Shown piece after piece: positions 8,441 through 17,561 of a stretch of 25,754 nt of DNA. The translations under genes were made by a program, and so were the position numbers. The notes under the pieces were generated by a model. That model was not told the DNA's origin. It searched no databases and saw nothing but the letters and a program-made list of their open reading frames with translations. The stretch is from Thoreauomyces humboldtii (lineage: Eukaryota > Chytridiomycota > Chytridiomycetes > Spizellomycetales > Powellomycetaceae). The stretch's first letter is position 1, and every line of letters starts with the position of its first letter. The DNA lies in contig JADGJA010000292.1 of assembly GCA_027596035.1 (NCBI GenBank), positions 1 through 25,754 on the forward strand. Reading direction: 5' to 3'.

Positions 8441-10407
8441 ATGCCCGTAGAGACCGAGGTCGAAGCCCGCGTGCATCACAGCAACCGCAGGCCTTCCTAC
8501 CGCGAAGATCATGGAGACCACACAACGGAACGTACCCCGCTCCTCAACGACCTCCGTTCGCACGACGTCGAGCACGCCAACCTCACCGTCGATGTCGTCA
8601 AGGCCGAACTCAAGGAGGTCGCGCACCTCGCGTGGCCTGTATCGCTGGGGTACATGATTCAGTCCACGCTCAACCTCGCACAGGTCCTCTCGGTATGTAT
8701 GAGCCTTTGGATCTTGCTCCACCCCCACGTTTTACTTACCCCAAGGCGCTTCCTCGTCAGGTGGGTCACATCGGAACAAAGGAGCTTGCCGCCAGTGCCC
8801 TCACCGCCATGCTGTGCAACGTCACGGGCTACTCGATCGGAATGGGAATGGCCAGTGCTCTGGACACGCTCTGTTCGCAAGGGTGAGTGGGGTGGGTTGG
8901 GAGACCGGCCATCAAAAAGCAAAAAAACAAGAGAAAGGCGTGAAAATCTCACACATCACCTTGCCGCCCTTTTCCGCAGTCACACTGGGAGCAAGGATCC
9001 GCACGCTCTCGGAAAGCACATGCAGCGAGGGATCGTCATCATGGCCGTTCTCTGCATCCCCATCGGATGCTTGTGGCTGAATGCGGAACGGGTGCTGCTG
9101 CTCGCAGGACAGAGCGAGGACGTTGCTCAGATCAGTGGCGTGTTTGCTCGCTACGCTCTCGTGGGACTGTTCCCGAACTTGGTCAATGAATGCATGAAGC
9201 GATACCTCCAAGCTCAGGGTAAGCGAGGGGAAGAGGCATTTCGAGTCCCGAAGCAAACTCTGATTTACGATTCTTGCAGGTATCATGAAGGCCAACATGC
9301 AAGTCATTGCCATCGCGTCATGTTTGAACGCTTTCCTCCAATGGCTTCTCGTGTGGAGTCCCATCGGACTCGGCGTGATCGGAGCACCTATCGCCACGTC
9401 TATCACCTACTGGTTTCTGCCAATCCTGACAGGTCTATACGTAAGTACTGAATCTATGCGTAGGCTTCGCGAGTATCCATATCTGACAGCCACTTTAAGA
9501 TCAAATTCATTGGGGGTGGATCTGCTTGGGGTGGCTGGGACTGGTCCGAAGCTCTCGATATGCGCCTCATCTGGGAATTCATCAAACTCGGTGTCCCATC
9601 AGTTCTCATGATGTGCTCAGAGTGGTGGGCATTCGAAATTGCTGCTCTTGCTGCGGGATGGCTCGGCGAGGACGAACTCGCCGCCCAGACGATCGTCCTC
9701 AACACCTGTTCCTTGACCTACGTTATACCACTCGGCATCTCAATCGCCGCCTCCACTCGTATCGGAAACGCGCTGGGCGCCTTCGCGACTCGTACTGCTC
9801 GGGCAGCCGCCGCTTCGAGCGTCATCTTGGCTGCTGGAATCGCTGCCATCAACTGTTCCCTTCTCTTGATCGTCAAGGGCCAGTGGGGCCACCTGTGGAC
9901 ATCGGACCCCCACGTGGTGGACCTTGTGTCAGGGATCCTGCCACTAGCGGCCATGTTCCAGCTTAGCGATGCAGTCGGAGCCGCCGCCGGTGGTATCTTG
10001 AGGGGATCCGGTCGGCCGGATCTTGGGGCTTATGTCAACATCGGCGGGTAAGACATCCAAGAACTTGTCAACGCCAACCATTAGCATCTCTCACTCACTC
10101 CGTCATTTCAATTTGCAGATATTACCTTGTGGGAGTGCCATTCGGATTGGTGGCCTGCTTCGTTTGGAAGATGGACATTGCCGGTCTCTGGCTCGGACTC
10201 ACCATCGCGCTGGTCCTAGTCTCGACCATCAACCTCATCATCATCTGGAAGATGGACTGGAACCGGGAGGCTCAACGAGCCCAGGACCGCATCCGAAAGG
10301 AGCAACACGAGCAGGAGAGCGCTGCCTCCGCGCGGGGACTTCCGGGAACCGAGCGCACGGGATTCTCTGCACCACCAGAGGAAGGCGAGCCAGAGATCGT
10401 CGTGTAG
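8441..10407 (+). CDS. MATE family multidrug/toxin efflux transporter (6 exons)
   Basis: MATE proteins export organic cations and xenobiotics using a proton or sodium gradient. Exons are 8441-8692, 8761-8882, 8980-9218, 9280-9440, 9500-10047 and 10119-10407, giving 536 residues. The order of conserved parts is that of eukaryotic MATEs: ELKEVAHLAWPVSLGYMIQS (TM1), VGHIGTKELAASAL, GMASALDTLCSQ.G with H.LG.HMQR, VNECMKRYLQAQGI, GAPIATSITYW, LGVPSVLMMCSEWWAFEI at the start of the second half, AAQTIVLNTCSLTYVIPLGI with STRIGNALGA, and DAVGAAAGGILRGSGRPDLGAY. About twelve membrane helices are expected. The N-terminal 50 residues are soluble and carry an ERTPLL acidic dileucine motif (residues 30-35), which could direct the protein to the vacuole. 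The C-terminal tail is charged. The start is the first ATG after the pyrimidine-rich leader. Confidence 0.95.
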
Positions 10408-10741
10408 AACTTGGGTGTGCCGACATCCCTCGTCCTGCCGCCTGTCACTCACTTGGGCGTCCCGGAACCCTGATGCGAACATCACGCCTCCCACCTGACC
10501 TCATGTATTTTTGTTTTCTCTTTGTCTCCACGTAAATTATTGAGCTGTCCTCGGTCTTTCCCACTGTCCGCTTCGTTGGACCCCGGTCGACAGTAGCAGG
10601 TGGCAAGGGCTGTGGCGCAGCCAAGAGGACTTTGCCCAACGCGCAGTTCCCTTCGAACCACTTCCTCACAAAAGCACCGCCCATGACCAGCATACAAAGT
10701 CAAAACCCTCGAAGCGCAGCCATATGTAGCTTCTAGTCATC
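10408..10741. other. Intergenic region between MATE and RBMX2
   Basis: This 334-nt stretch must contain the MATE 3' end (T-rich run near 10505-10530) and the RBMX2 promoter. No gene, RNA or clear regulatory motif is visible. Confidence 0.45.
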
Positions 10742-12127
10742 ATGAAGTAAGTCAACGACCAAGGTTGACACCACCGCGCAGGAAAACGCTTCTAGAGCTC
10801 CCCGTGTGATGATTGATTCCAGTTCTAACAAAAAGCATCCACCACTAACAGCGTCATAAAAGAGATCCAACGACTGAACGCCGGCGAGCTCTTCCGGAAC
10901 ACGAAAGAGTCGGCGTCTTGGCACGCTCAATACAATGTAACGTCGCAAAAAGTCACCTTTTCACCCCCCAACCGCTCCCAACTCGCTAAACGCTTCCCAC
11001 AATGCCCACACCCCCCCTTCGTAGGAATCAGCCTACGTGTACATTGGCGGCATCCCCCACCAACTCACCGAAGGCGACCTGATCGCAGTGTTCTCGCAAT
11101 ACGGCGAGGTGGTCGATATCAATCTGGTTCGAGACAAGCAGACGGGCAAGTCGAAGGGATTCTGCTTCGTAGCGTACGAGGACCAAAGGTCCACGGTCCT
11201 CGCCGTCGACAACTTCAACGGGACCAAGATGCTGGGACGGACGTTGAGGGTGGATCACGTCGCAAAGTACAGGGGGGAGAAGAGGGACGAGGATTTCGAC
11301 GAGGAGGCAGAGTTGAAGAGGAAGATGAAGATCTTGCCTCCGCATCTGAGACCCGCGGGGTGGAAGGATGATGATGGTAATGTGCATTGGACGGCTTGTT
11401 GTTTCCCGAGTTGCGGAAGCGTAGGCTGATCGCTTTGTCTCTCTGCACGACAGCACCGGAAGAGGGCGGTTCGGGAGCCTCATCCGATGAAGACGACGAC
11501 GAGATGAAGCGTATCCTTGCCCTCGACGAAGAGGATCCCATGCGTGCGTACCTCCTCAAGAAAGCCGTAAAGAAGAAGGCCAAAGGGAAGAAAAAGGCGG
11601 CGAAGAAGGAAAAGAAGCGGGACAAGGACGGCAAAAAGGTCAAGAAGGAAAAGGGTGCGCCTGTAGATGAAGATGACAGAAGGAAAGAAGGGCGAGGTAC
11701 TGGGATCATTGCGCAGGATCGCACCACGGACATCAAACGAGAACCGAGCAGGTTTCAGAGGGACGATCACGGCCGACGCTCTCAATCTCCTGCGGACATC
11801 AAACGAGAACCGGGCAGGTTTCAGAGGGACGATCACGGCCGACGCTCTCAATCTCCTGCCAACCGAACAAGTCGGGCAGAACTTCGGGATGGACCACGCA
11901 CTAGAGGGGGACCCGACCGGGATCGGGATCACCATCCGCGATCACCTTCGTATCGTCGCGAGGACAGGGCGTCGCGCGGATACGTGGAACGTGATCGTCG
12001 GGAAGAGAGGTCCATCCGGGACAACCGAGGAAGTGACGACGGAAGGCGTAGGAGTCGTTCTCCACCACGAGAACGGGATCGGGATCGGGATCGGGATCGT
12101 GGGAGCAGAGCTTACGATCACCGGTGA
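10742..12127 (+). CDS. RBMX2: RBMX2 / Ist3 (Snu17) U2 snRNP-associated splicing factor (4 exons)
   Basis: RBMX2/Ist3 is the RNA-binding subunit of the RES complex, which acts in spliceosome activation. Exons are 10742-10746, 10852-10936, 11025-11376 and 11454-12127, giving 371 residues. The first exon is only ATGAA, and splicing to 10852 yields [15 protein letters not shown], the conserved start of this family; the next conserved element is [15 protein letters not shown]. The RRM spans about residues 31-110 with RNP2 YVYIGGIP and RNP1 KGFCFVAY, plus the family phrase [15 protein letters not shown] and VDHVAKYR. A Lys-rich tract follows, and the C-terminal 150 residues are Arg/Asp/Ser-rich (RS/RD-like), containing a duplicated 22-residue unit at 11729-11860. 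It is convergent with glyoxalase I, with 159 nt between stops. Confidence 0.93.
11729..11860 (+). repeat. 66-bp tandem duplication inside RBMX2
   Basis: Two adjacent 66-bp units, 11729-11794 and 11795-11860, are identical except for about two bases. In frame they encode DIKREP(S/G)[10 protein letters not shown] followed by SQSPA, so the duplication adds 22 residues to the RS-like tail without breaking the frame. Confidence 0.92.
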
Positions 12128-12286
12128 CGGATACGTTTTGTTGAAGACATGAGCATCTCTGGGATATCAAAGCCAAGTAGAGACAGATACGCCAATCACG
12201 CGATACGCAGGTTGATGGAAGCATAGACAGTCCTTTCGATGACGCATACAATATTCCATTGAAGGAAGACAGTTCCCGTGACCGCA

Positions 12287-13024
12287 TCAAACGTCCTTTC
12301 GCTGGGTGGGAACGATCTCGCTAAGAAGTGAGGTAGCGTCATCAGCGTCTCCTCACGGTCTAGCTCCCGAGTCCACCGCCAGTATAAGAAAGGAAGCGAA
12401 AGCAACTCACATCCAATAGCGATCCGGGTCGTAAGCGAATGCAATGTGCCTCATCCTTCCGTCCTCCAGCTTCTTCTTGAACTCGACGCCGGCGGCCAGC
12501 AGACGATCCTGGCACTGCTGGACGTCGTCCACGGCGATGGCAATGTGACCGAACCCTTGCGGTTGATCGTTTCCGTTGTGGTAAGAGAACTCGGGTTTGG
12601 ACTCTGTTCCCTTGTTCCAGCTATCGATGATGGGAAACGAACGTGCTCAACCAGTCAGCATGGAAAACGCTGTAAAAAAAGAGTAACTGCAAAGGCTCAC
12701 TCACGTCAGCTCGAGGATGCCCTCCCTCTCGCCCCTGGGAACCTTCTGGTGTCCGTAGGCGAGGAAGAAGAGCTTGAAGTCGCCTCCGTCGTGCTCGTCG
12801 ATGAGGTCCATTCCCAGAATCTCCTGGTAAAAGTGTAGGGACTTCACAGGGTCCTTGATGCGGAACATCGTGTGGTTTAGTCTGTAGGACGCGGTTTCGG
12901 GCGAGGCAGGCATCCTGGCTGGGGGCGTTGCGGTGGCGAAGTTGCGAGTGAGGCTGAAGACTGGGAGGGACGCTCTTGGGTTCCGTGCTGTTATGAAAAC
13001 TCTGCTGACGCCGTTTGTGAGCAT
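12287..13024 (-). CDS. GLO1: Glyoxalase I (lactoylglutathione lyase), 3 exons
   Basis: Glyoxalase I isomerises the hemithioacetal of methylglyoxal and glutathione to S-lactoylglutathione. Minus-strand exons are 13024-12705, 12620-12411 and 12320-12287, giving 187 residues, a single-domain length. Landmarks are LNHTMFRIKDPVKSLHFYQ, LGMDLIDE, GILELTWN, GFGHIAIAVDDV and DPDRYWIEIVP. The four metal-ligand positions are filled by His (LNHTMFR), Glu (ILELT), His (FGHIA) and Glu (YWIEI); the first ligand is His, as in bacterial enzymes, rather than the Gln of animal enzymes. The last exon of 34 nt supplies EIVPTQRKDV and the fourth ligand; without it the frame would stop at YWM. The first 37 residues are Arg-rich with no acidic residue and resemble a mitochondrial presequence; Met38 could start a cytosolic form. 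Confidence 0.94.
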
Positions 13025-13816
13025 TCGAATGAAGAAGGAGCCGAGGGAAGGATTGGGGTTGCGTGGGGGGTGAACTATACAAGTCGTTCGCGAGGAAGTA
13101 CATTTCTGGTGGCACAGCGGGGACCGGAGGGAGGGTCGGGAAACACGTCATATCCGGCACAGTCATCATCATCCAGGCCAAAAAAACGACCCGTACTGTA
13201 CATTACAGTGTAGCTGGAGAATGCGTACTCCTCGGAGAATGCGTACTGCGGCTTCGTATAGCTCTCCCGGGAAGAGATACAAGGAACGGGAAGTTGATGG
13301 GAAGAAATCAGTGCTGGGCTGAAATGGACCAAAGAATCCACGAGATCAGGGCACAGAAATATGAACCACTGGACAAGCAAACTACAGTATGATTTCAGAA
13401 AATAGATGAATGGTCTCCCCTCATGGACTCATCGCCGTACGCCGTACGCCGTACGCCCTCAATGTGACTCGTGGCCTCGTGCTTGTAGTGCCTTCCGTTT
13501 GGCCGGTGCGGTTGAGAGGTGAAGAGCCCTAACCCCGAGCGAAGGAGGAGGAACATGTCACAGAGACGCGGGGAGCACCTACCCAGCCACCCCACAACAC
13601 GTCAGGTTGCGGCAGACCTCGTTCGCAGGTTCGCATGGCCGGATCTTCAATACTCAACTGGGAGCTGCTCGAGTGAAAAACTACAACGACCACGGACCAG
13701 CTACAGTAGATGAGAGACTTCTAGACAAGTCAAACGATATACAGGCGTAATCGTCACCCTTCTTCTTCTTTCACTCGTGGGGCCCAGCGTCGAAAACTCG
13801 CCGAGGAATTGCAACC
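13025..13816. promoter_or_regulatory. Divergent intergenic region between GLO1 and the RhoGAP-like gene
   Basis: About 790 nt between two genes reading away from each other. It contains two copies of GGAGAATGCGTACT (13216-13229 and 13234-13247) and a short 7-bp tandem repeat at 13434-13457. Small frames at 13063, 13395 and 13519 have no motif. No RNA gene was recognised. Confidence 0.45.
13434..13457 (+). repeat. Tandem GCCGTAC repeat (3.4 copies)
   Basis: Three perfect 7-bp units GCCGTAC followed by GCC. Each unit overlaps the self-complementary core GTAC, so the array is partly palindromic. Confidence 0.85.
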
Positions 13817-16515
13817 ATGTTGCGCTTCGAGGACTGGTTCTGGGGAACGCCAGGTAGATAGAGCGAACGTGCGTGGGACTCAGTGGGAGAGAGATCGAAA
13901 GATAAAGAGATACAGAGAGAGCGAGAAGCAGCGGTTACTTTTGCGTGACGTCAGGGACCGTAGCCTGACCCGTCTTTTCAAAACAGCGGACCCAACGGCC
14001 GGGATTCGCCTATTGCACGAACACCATCAGATGGTAACAGCGCGGCCAGAAGATGTTGAGAGAACGAACGACTTTTCCCTTTTTTTTTTCTTTTGACCCA
14101 CGGCCACGCTCGTCTATGCTATAGGGTCTCGCGGAGATGGAGGAGCTCATCCAGTTTGTGAAGCAACGGATATCAGCAGAAGACGCTTATGCCGCGAAAC
14201 TGGTGGATGTGTCTCGTACCAAGCCTCGAGCGGATGGCTTCGGAAAGGACGAAACGTCGCTTCTCGCTCAGATCTTTTCCAACGCCAAGAGTCAGATGGA
14301 CAACCTTTCGGTCGCCCACAAAGCCGTCTCGGACCAGCTCGCTTTGCTTATCCCTTTTGTCCAAACGTACCTTGACGACACGAAAAAGCTATTCAGCGGC
14401 CGGAAGGATAAAGTGGATCAGACAGCAAAAGCTCTGGTCACTCAGAGAGGAGAGATGGAGGCTCTGATGGCAGAGTATCATGCCAAGAGCAGGACCGCGG
14501 ATGAAGAGGAGAGTAAAGTCGATCGTCTGATGGATGCCGACGTTCCCGTGATGGATGTCATGATCAGCGTTGGGCCTAGGCTCTTCACTGTGGAGGACTT
14601 CAACACCCTTCTTGCGAAGATGCAAAGGGATGTCGCTACACAGGTATGGCGAGAGCTTGAGTCTTTAAAAGAACAGCCGGGCAATTATAGATTGAGAGCT
14701 CATCTTTGTGATCTCAGGATATTCGGTCGCTATGGGGAACTACGAAAGACTGCCTTGTCGGGAAGGATATCATAAGTTACATCAAATCCTATCTCCGAGT
14801 CGACGACGAAACCTCGGCTGCGATTCTACTCCACCTCATCAACGAGTCCTTCCTGCGTCCAACATCTCGCGTGTCCGTGACCAGCCTCACTACCTCCTCC
14901 CTTTCCCCCACTCAGACGTACACCTGGAAGCGGCTTTCCATCGAGACGGAACCTGCCGATCGACGTGCTAGGCGCGAAGCCGACCGCGCGGATCATGCGT
15001 ATCGAAAGTCCTGCACAGCCGTTGAGGAAACTCGAACCAGCCTGGAGCTCCAATGCTGGGAATACATGCACGCAATGCAACAAGCGGAACTGGAGCGCGT
15101 GGCTCTGGTCAAAACGACTCTTGCAGGAGTAAACGGGGCTCAGGACGTGACGGTTTCGGCGGCCAAAGGGGTTCAAGATGGACAGGCTGTCTATCTAGAA
15201 ACGTTGAGACCTGAGCGAGAAGTGGAGATGATGACGGAGCATCTCAGGACCGGTAACGTCAGGATGCCACCGATCGTTTACAGGAGTTACTACGGAGGCA
15301 CCGGTGACGCTGTACGTTCATGGCGATCACTATGCTTCTTCGTAAAGTTAGAATTATCTCACCCTTTCCTGCTTCTTTGCAAATCAGATCATCGGAGTGC
15401 CCCTCGACGATCAATCTACGCGGGACCCCTTGTCTCTTCCACCTTTCTACCAGAAATGCCTTCTGGCAATCGCGTCCGCTCGTCCCCTGACTCTCACTCC
15501 TGAAATCGAACTCTCTCTTTGGCTTACCCCGTCCCCACCTCCACCGCCACATCCCTCCATACATCGTCCCGTTCCCCCGCTACTGGCGATTCCTCTGCTC
15601 AAACACTACCTCTCCCACCTTCCCCTCTCGATCGTTCACCCCGAGATCTACGATCCTCTCAAACTTTTGTATTTGAGCAAAACGGACGAGGAGGAGCATG
15701 ACGGTCGGGTCGGAAGTTTGACCAGTTTGGTCAGCGTCATGCCGGGAGTTCACTGGGCCGCCACTAAAGCGCTCGTGGAGCTGTTGGCGGGCGTGTGCGG
15801 TGCAAACGGGGAGCAGGAGGTTGGAAACACGGTGGTCGAGATGGCCGTTGCTCTTGGCCAGACGGTTTTGAGACCTATGGTATGCCAGAGATGTTGTCAG
15901 GTTGTCAGTTCTTGGCGGCGGAACTAACCAATTTTCCGTAGGTACAAAGTCCGGTTACCCTGCACGATAAGCATCCAGTAAGGTTGATGAAGGTAGTTAC
16001 TTTCGGCTGGCTGTCAGAACGACTCGTCGCGCGACCTGACCTCTGCTCTGCTTCTGTGATTGAAGGACATGTTGACTCACCACGAAACCATCTTTGCTAC
16101 GGCCCCAAGAAACTCTGAGCTGAACCTTGCTGCCACCAATGGAAGTCGACCCTCCTCCGTCCACACATCCAGAGCATCTCTGGCGAACTCGCGTCTCTCT
16201 ACGTCCTCGCGATCCAGCCACAATCCCGGTCACCTGGACCTTCAACAACAGCCACACACCGTAGCAGCCGATGACGACGACAGCGACGACGAGCTCGACA
16301 TCCGAATCTCTCACGACGGAATCGTGAGCAGTCGAGCCGGATCGGCCGCAAGTCTCCACAGCATGCACAGCGGAGCGGGGAGCGTCGGGGAAGGTGGGGC
16401 GCAAGGAGGGACGAGCACCACCAGTCCCGTCGGCAGCAGCTTTGCGAGTCTCAAGCTCGTGCAGCACGAAGGGGAGGAGGAAGATGATGACATTGGAGTC
16501 TTCGAGAGGGCTTGA
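13817..16515 (+). CDS. F-BAR / DEP / RhoGAP-like protein, Rgd2-type (7 exons)
   Basis: Proteins of this architecture bind curved membrane and regulate Rho/Cdc42 GTPases in fungi. Exons are 13817-13853, 13987-14033, 14125-14643, 14718-15311, 15388-15879, 15942-15992 and 16066-16515, giving 729 residues. The N-terminus FEDWFWGTP.DPTAGIRLL, then MEELIQFVKQRISAEDAYA, is a classic F-BAR start; exon 2 (47 nt) is needed for this match. A DEP-like segment (DIRSLWGTTKDCLVGKDIIS, then YIKSYLRVDDE) is inserted, and F-BAR helices resume (AYRKSCTAVEETRTSLELQC). The RhoGAP-like part begins IIGVPLDDQ and keeps LAIPLLKHYLSHLP, but the GIYR-type arginine finger is not visible; a Pro-rich stretch (LTPSPPPPP) lies there instead. 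The C-terminal 150 residues are Ser-rich, then acidic. The 45 nt at 14869-14913 could be a further in-frame intron. The acceptor choice for exons 2-3 is inferred. Confidence 0.85.
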
Positions 16516-16935
16516 AAACCCCCTTACTATTTTTCCTGCGCAATGCGGTCATCCAGAGGGCGAGGGACCTGCTTGCGTGAACAAAGCAGAGTGCGTTGCG
16601 GGTGGACACTCCCGCTGAGTGTGTATATATTGTGCCTTGACGGCGAGGGTAGTCTGAACCTAACTGCGCAGCTTCATCCAAAAATAGATTTTCAGCTACT
16701 ACCGGTATGCCGCTAAACCCCTTGCTCCAGCCCTTGCTCACAAAGAATTTTTCGGCTGTCAACCCTTTGACAGATGTAAACCAAGAAACGTCAAGCTGCT
16801 CGCATGGTAAAAGCGACGAATAAAACGATGCAAACCTGGTCTAGGACACTGGCTTTTCCGCACTCAGCCTACACCAAGCATTCTCACTAAAGCAAAGCAA
16901 CAAACACTCTAGACAACGAGTTTACAACGACTACC
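16516..16935. other. Intergenic region downstream of the RhoGAP-like gene
   Basis: A 420-nt stretch with only short frames. It contains an AATAAA at 16819-16824, about 300 nt after the stop codon, which could serve as a plus-strand polyadenylation signal. The last 65 nt before 16936 are A/C-rich and look like a leader for the small ORF that follows. Confidence 0.4.
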
Positions 16936-17151
16936 ATGCCTTCCTGCAACAAAACCACACTCGTCGGCAAGCCATGCGCAGCCCGCATCTCATCCGCGTC
17001 CTGCCACTCCACGCCATCCCACCTTCCACGCCCTTCTTCGTCGATCAAGCCCGCATCCCCAACCCTCGAGACGGTCAAGGCGTCCCAGATCTGCTGCTCC
17101 TGCTTCGCATCCGTGAACCAGTGCGTCTGTAGCGCGGGATGGAGAGTCTGA
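16936..17151 (+). CDS. Possible small Cys-rich protein (71 residues), doubtful
   Basis: A plus-strand ATG in good context (CTACCATGC), preceded by an A/C-rich leader-like stretch, opens 71 codons with eight cysteines, including QICCSCFASVNQCVCSAG near the end. GC-rich third positions resemble the neighbouring genes. There is no signal peptide. I do not recognise it. The opposite strand is also open over 17144-16887 after an acceptor-like CTTCAG, encoding QTHWFTDAKQEQQIWDALTV and onward, so the true coding strand is uncertain. Either frame, or neither, could be real. Confidence 0.35.
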   Translation: MPSCNKTTLVGKPCAARISSASCHSTPSHLPRPSSSIKPASPTLETVKASQICCSCFASVNQCVCSAGWRV

Positions 17152-17561
17152 AGCGGTTAATGAGCCATGTAGATAGAGATTATACAGAGTAGATTAGGGG
17201 ATACAAAGCAATACAATGCTGTTTGAGATCATATTGTGCTCGCATGAAGTAGAATGATGGAGCAAGTTTCGCGACGAGATCAGACCTACGCGATCTGAAT
17301 GAGCTCTTTTGAAGATTGGAGCAACCTCTCTATCCTGCGCCGACAATAACAAACGGCAGAAGTGAGGTCTCGCCACTTCTACCTCCACGTCAACAGTGAG
17401 GTTTAGGAGAACCGCTGTCGAACCCGTTTGCGGACCTCCACATAAGCGCAATAGGCAAGTCGATCCGCCTGCGAAGCCAATGAGGACGTGCAGAAATCAT
17501 TTCGTTCGGAGCGAGCAAGCTGTTTTATTCAGTTGACGAAGTACTTCACAACAAAAATAGC
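17152..17561. other. Intergenic region upstream of the NEK kinase
   Basis: About 410 nt, AT-richer than the coding parts, with no supported gene. A minus-strand frame at 17194-17451 lacks motifs. It presumably contains the NEK promoter. Confidence 0.4.

Noticed and set aside
8140..8886. 248-residue plus-strand frame before and across the MATE start
   Set aside because: It is coded by the pyrimidine-rich leader and then by a shifted frame of MATE exons and intron.
17194..17451. 85-residue minus-strand frame upstream of NEK
   Set aside because: No motif, no leader-like sequence, and its end merges with AT-rich intergenic sequence.
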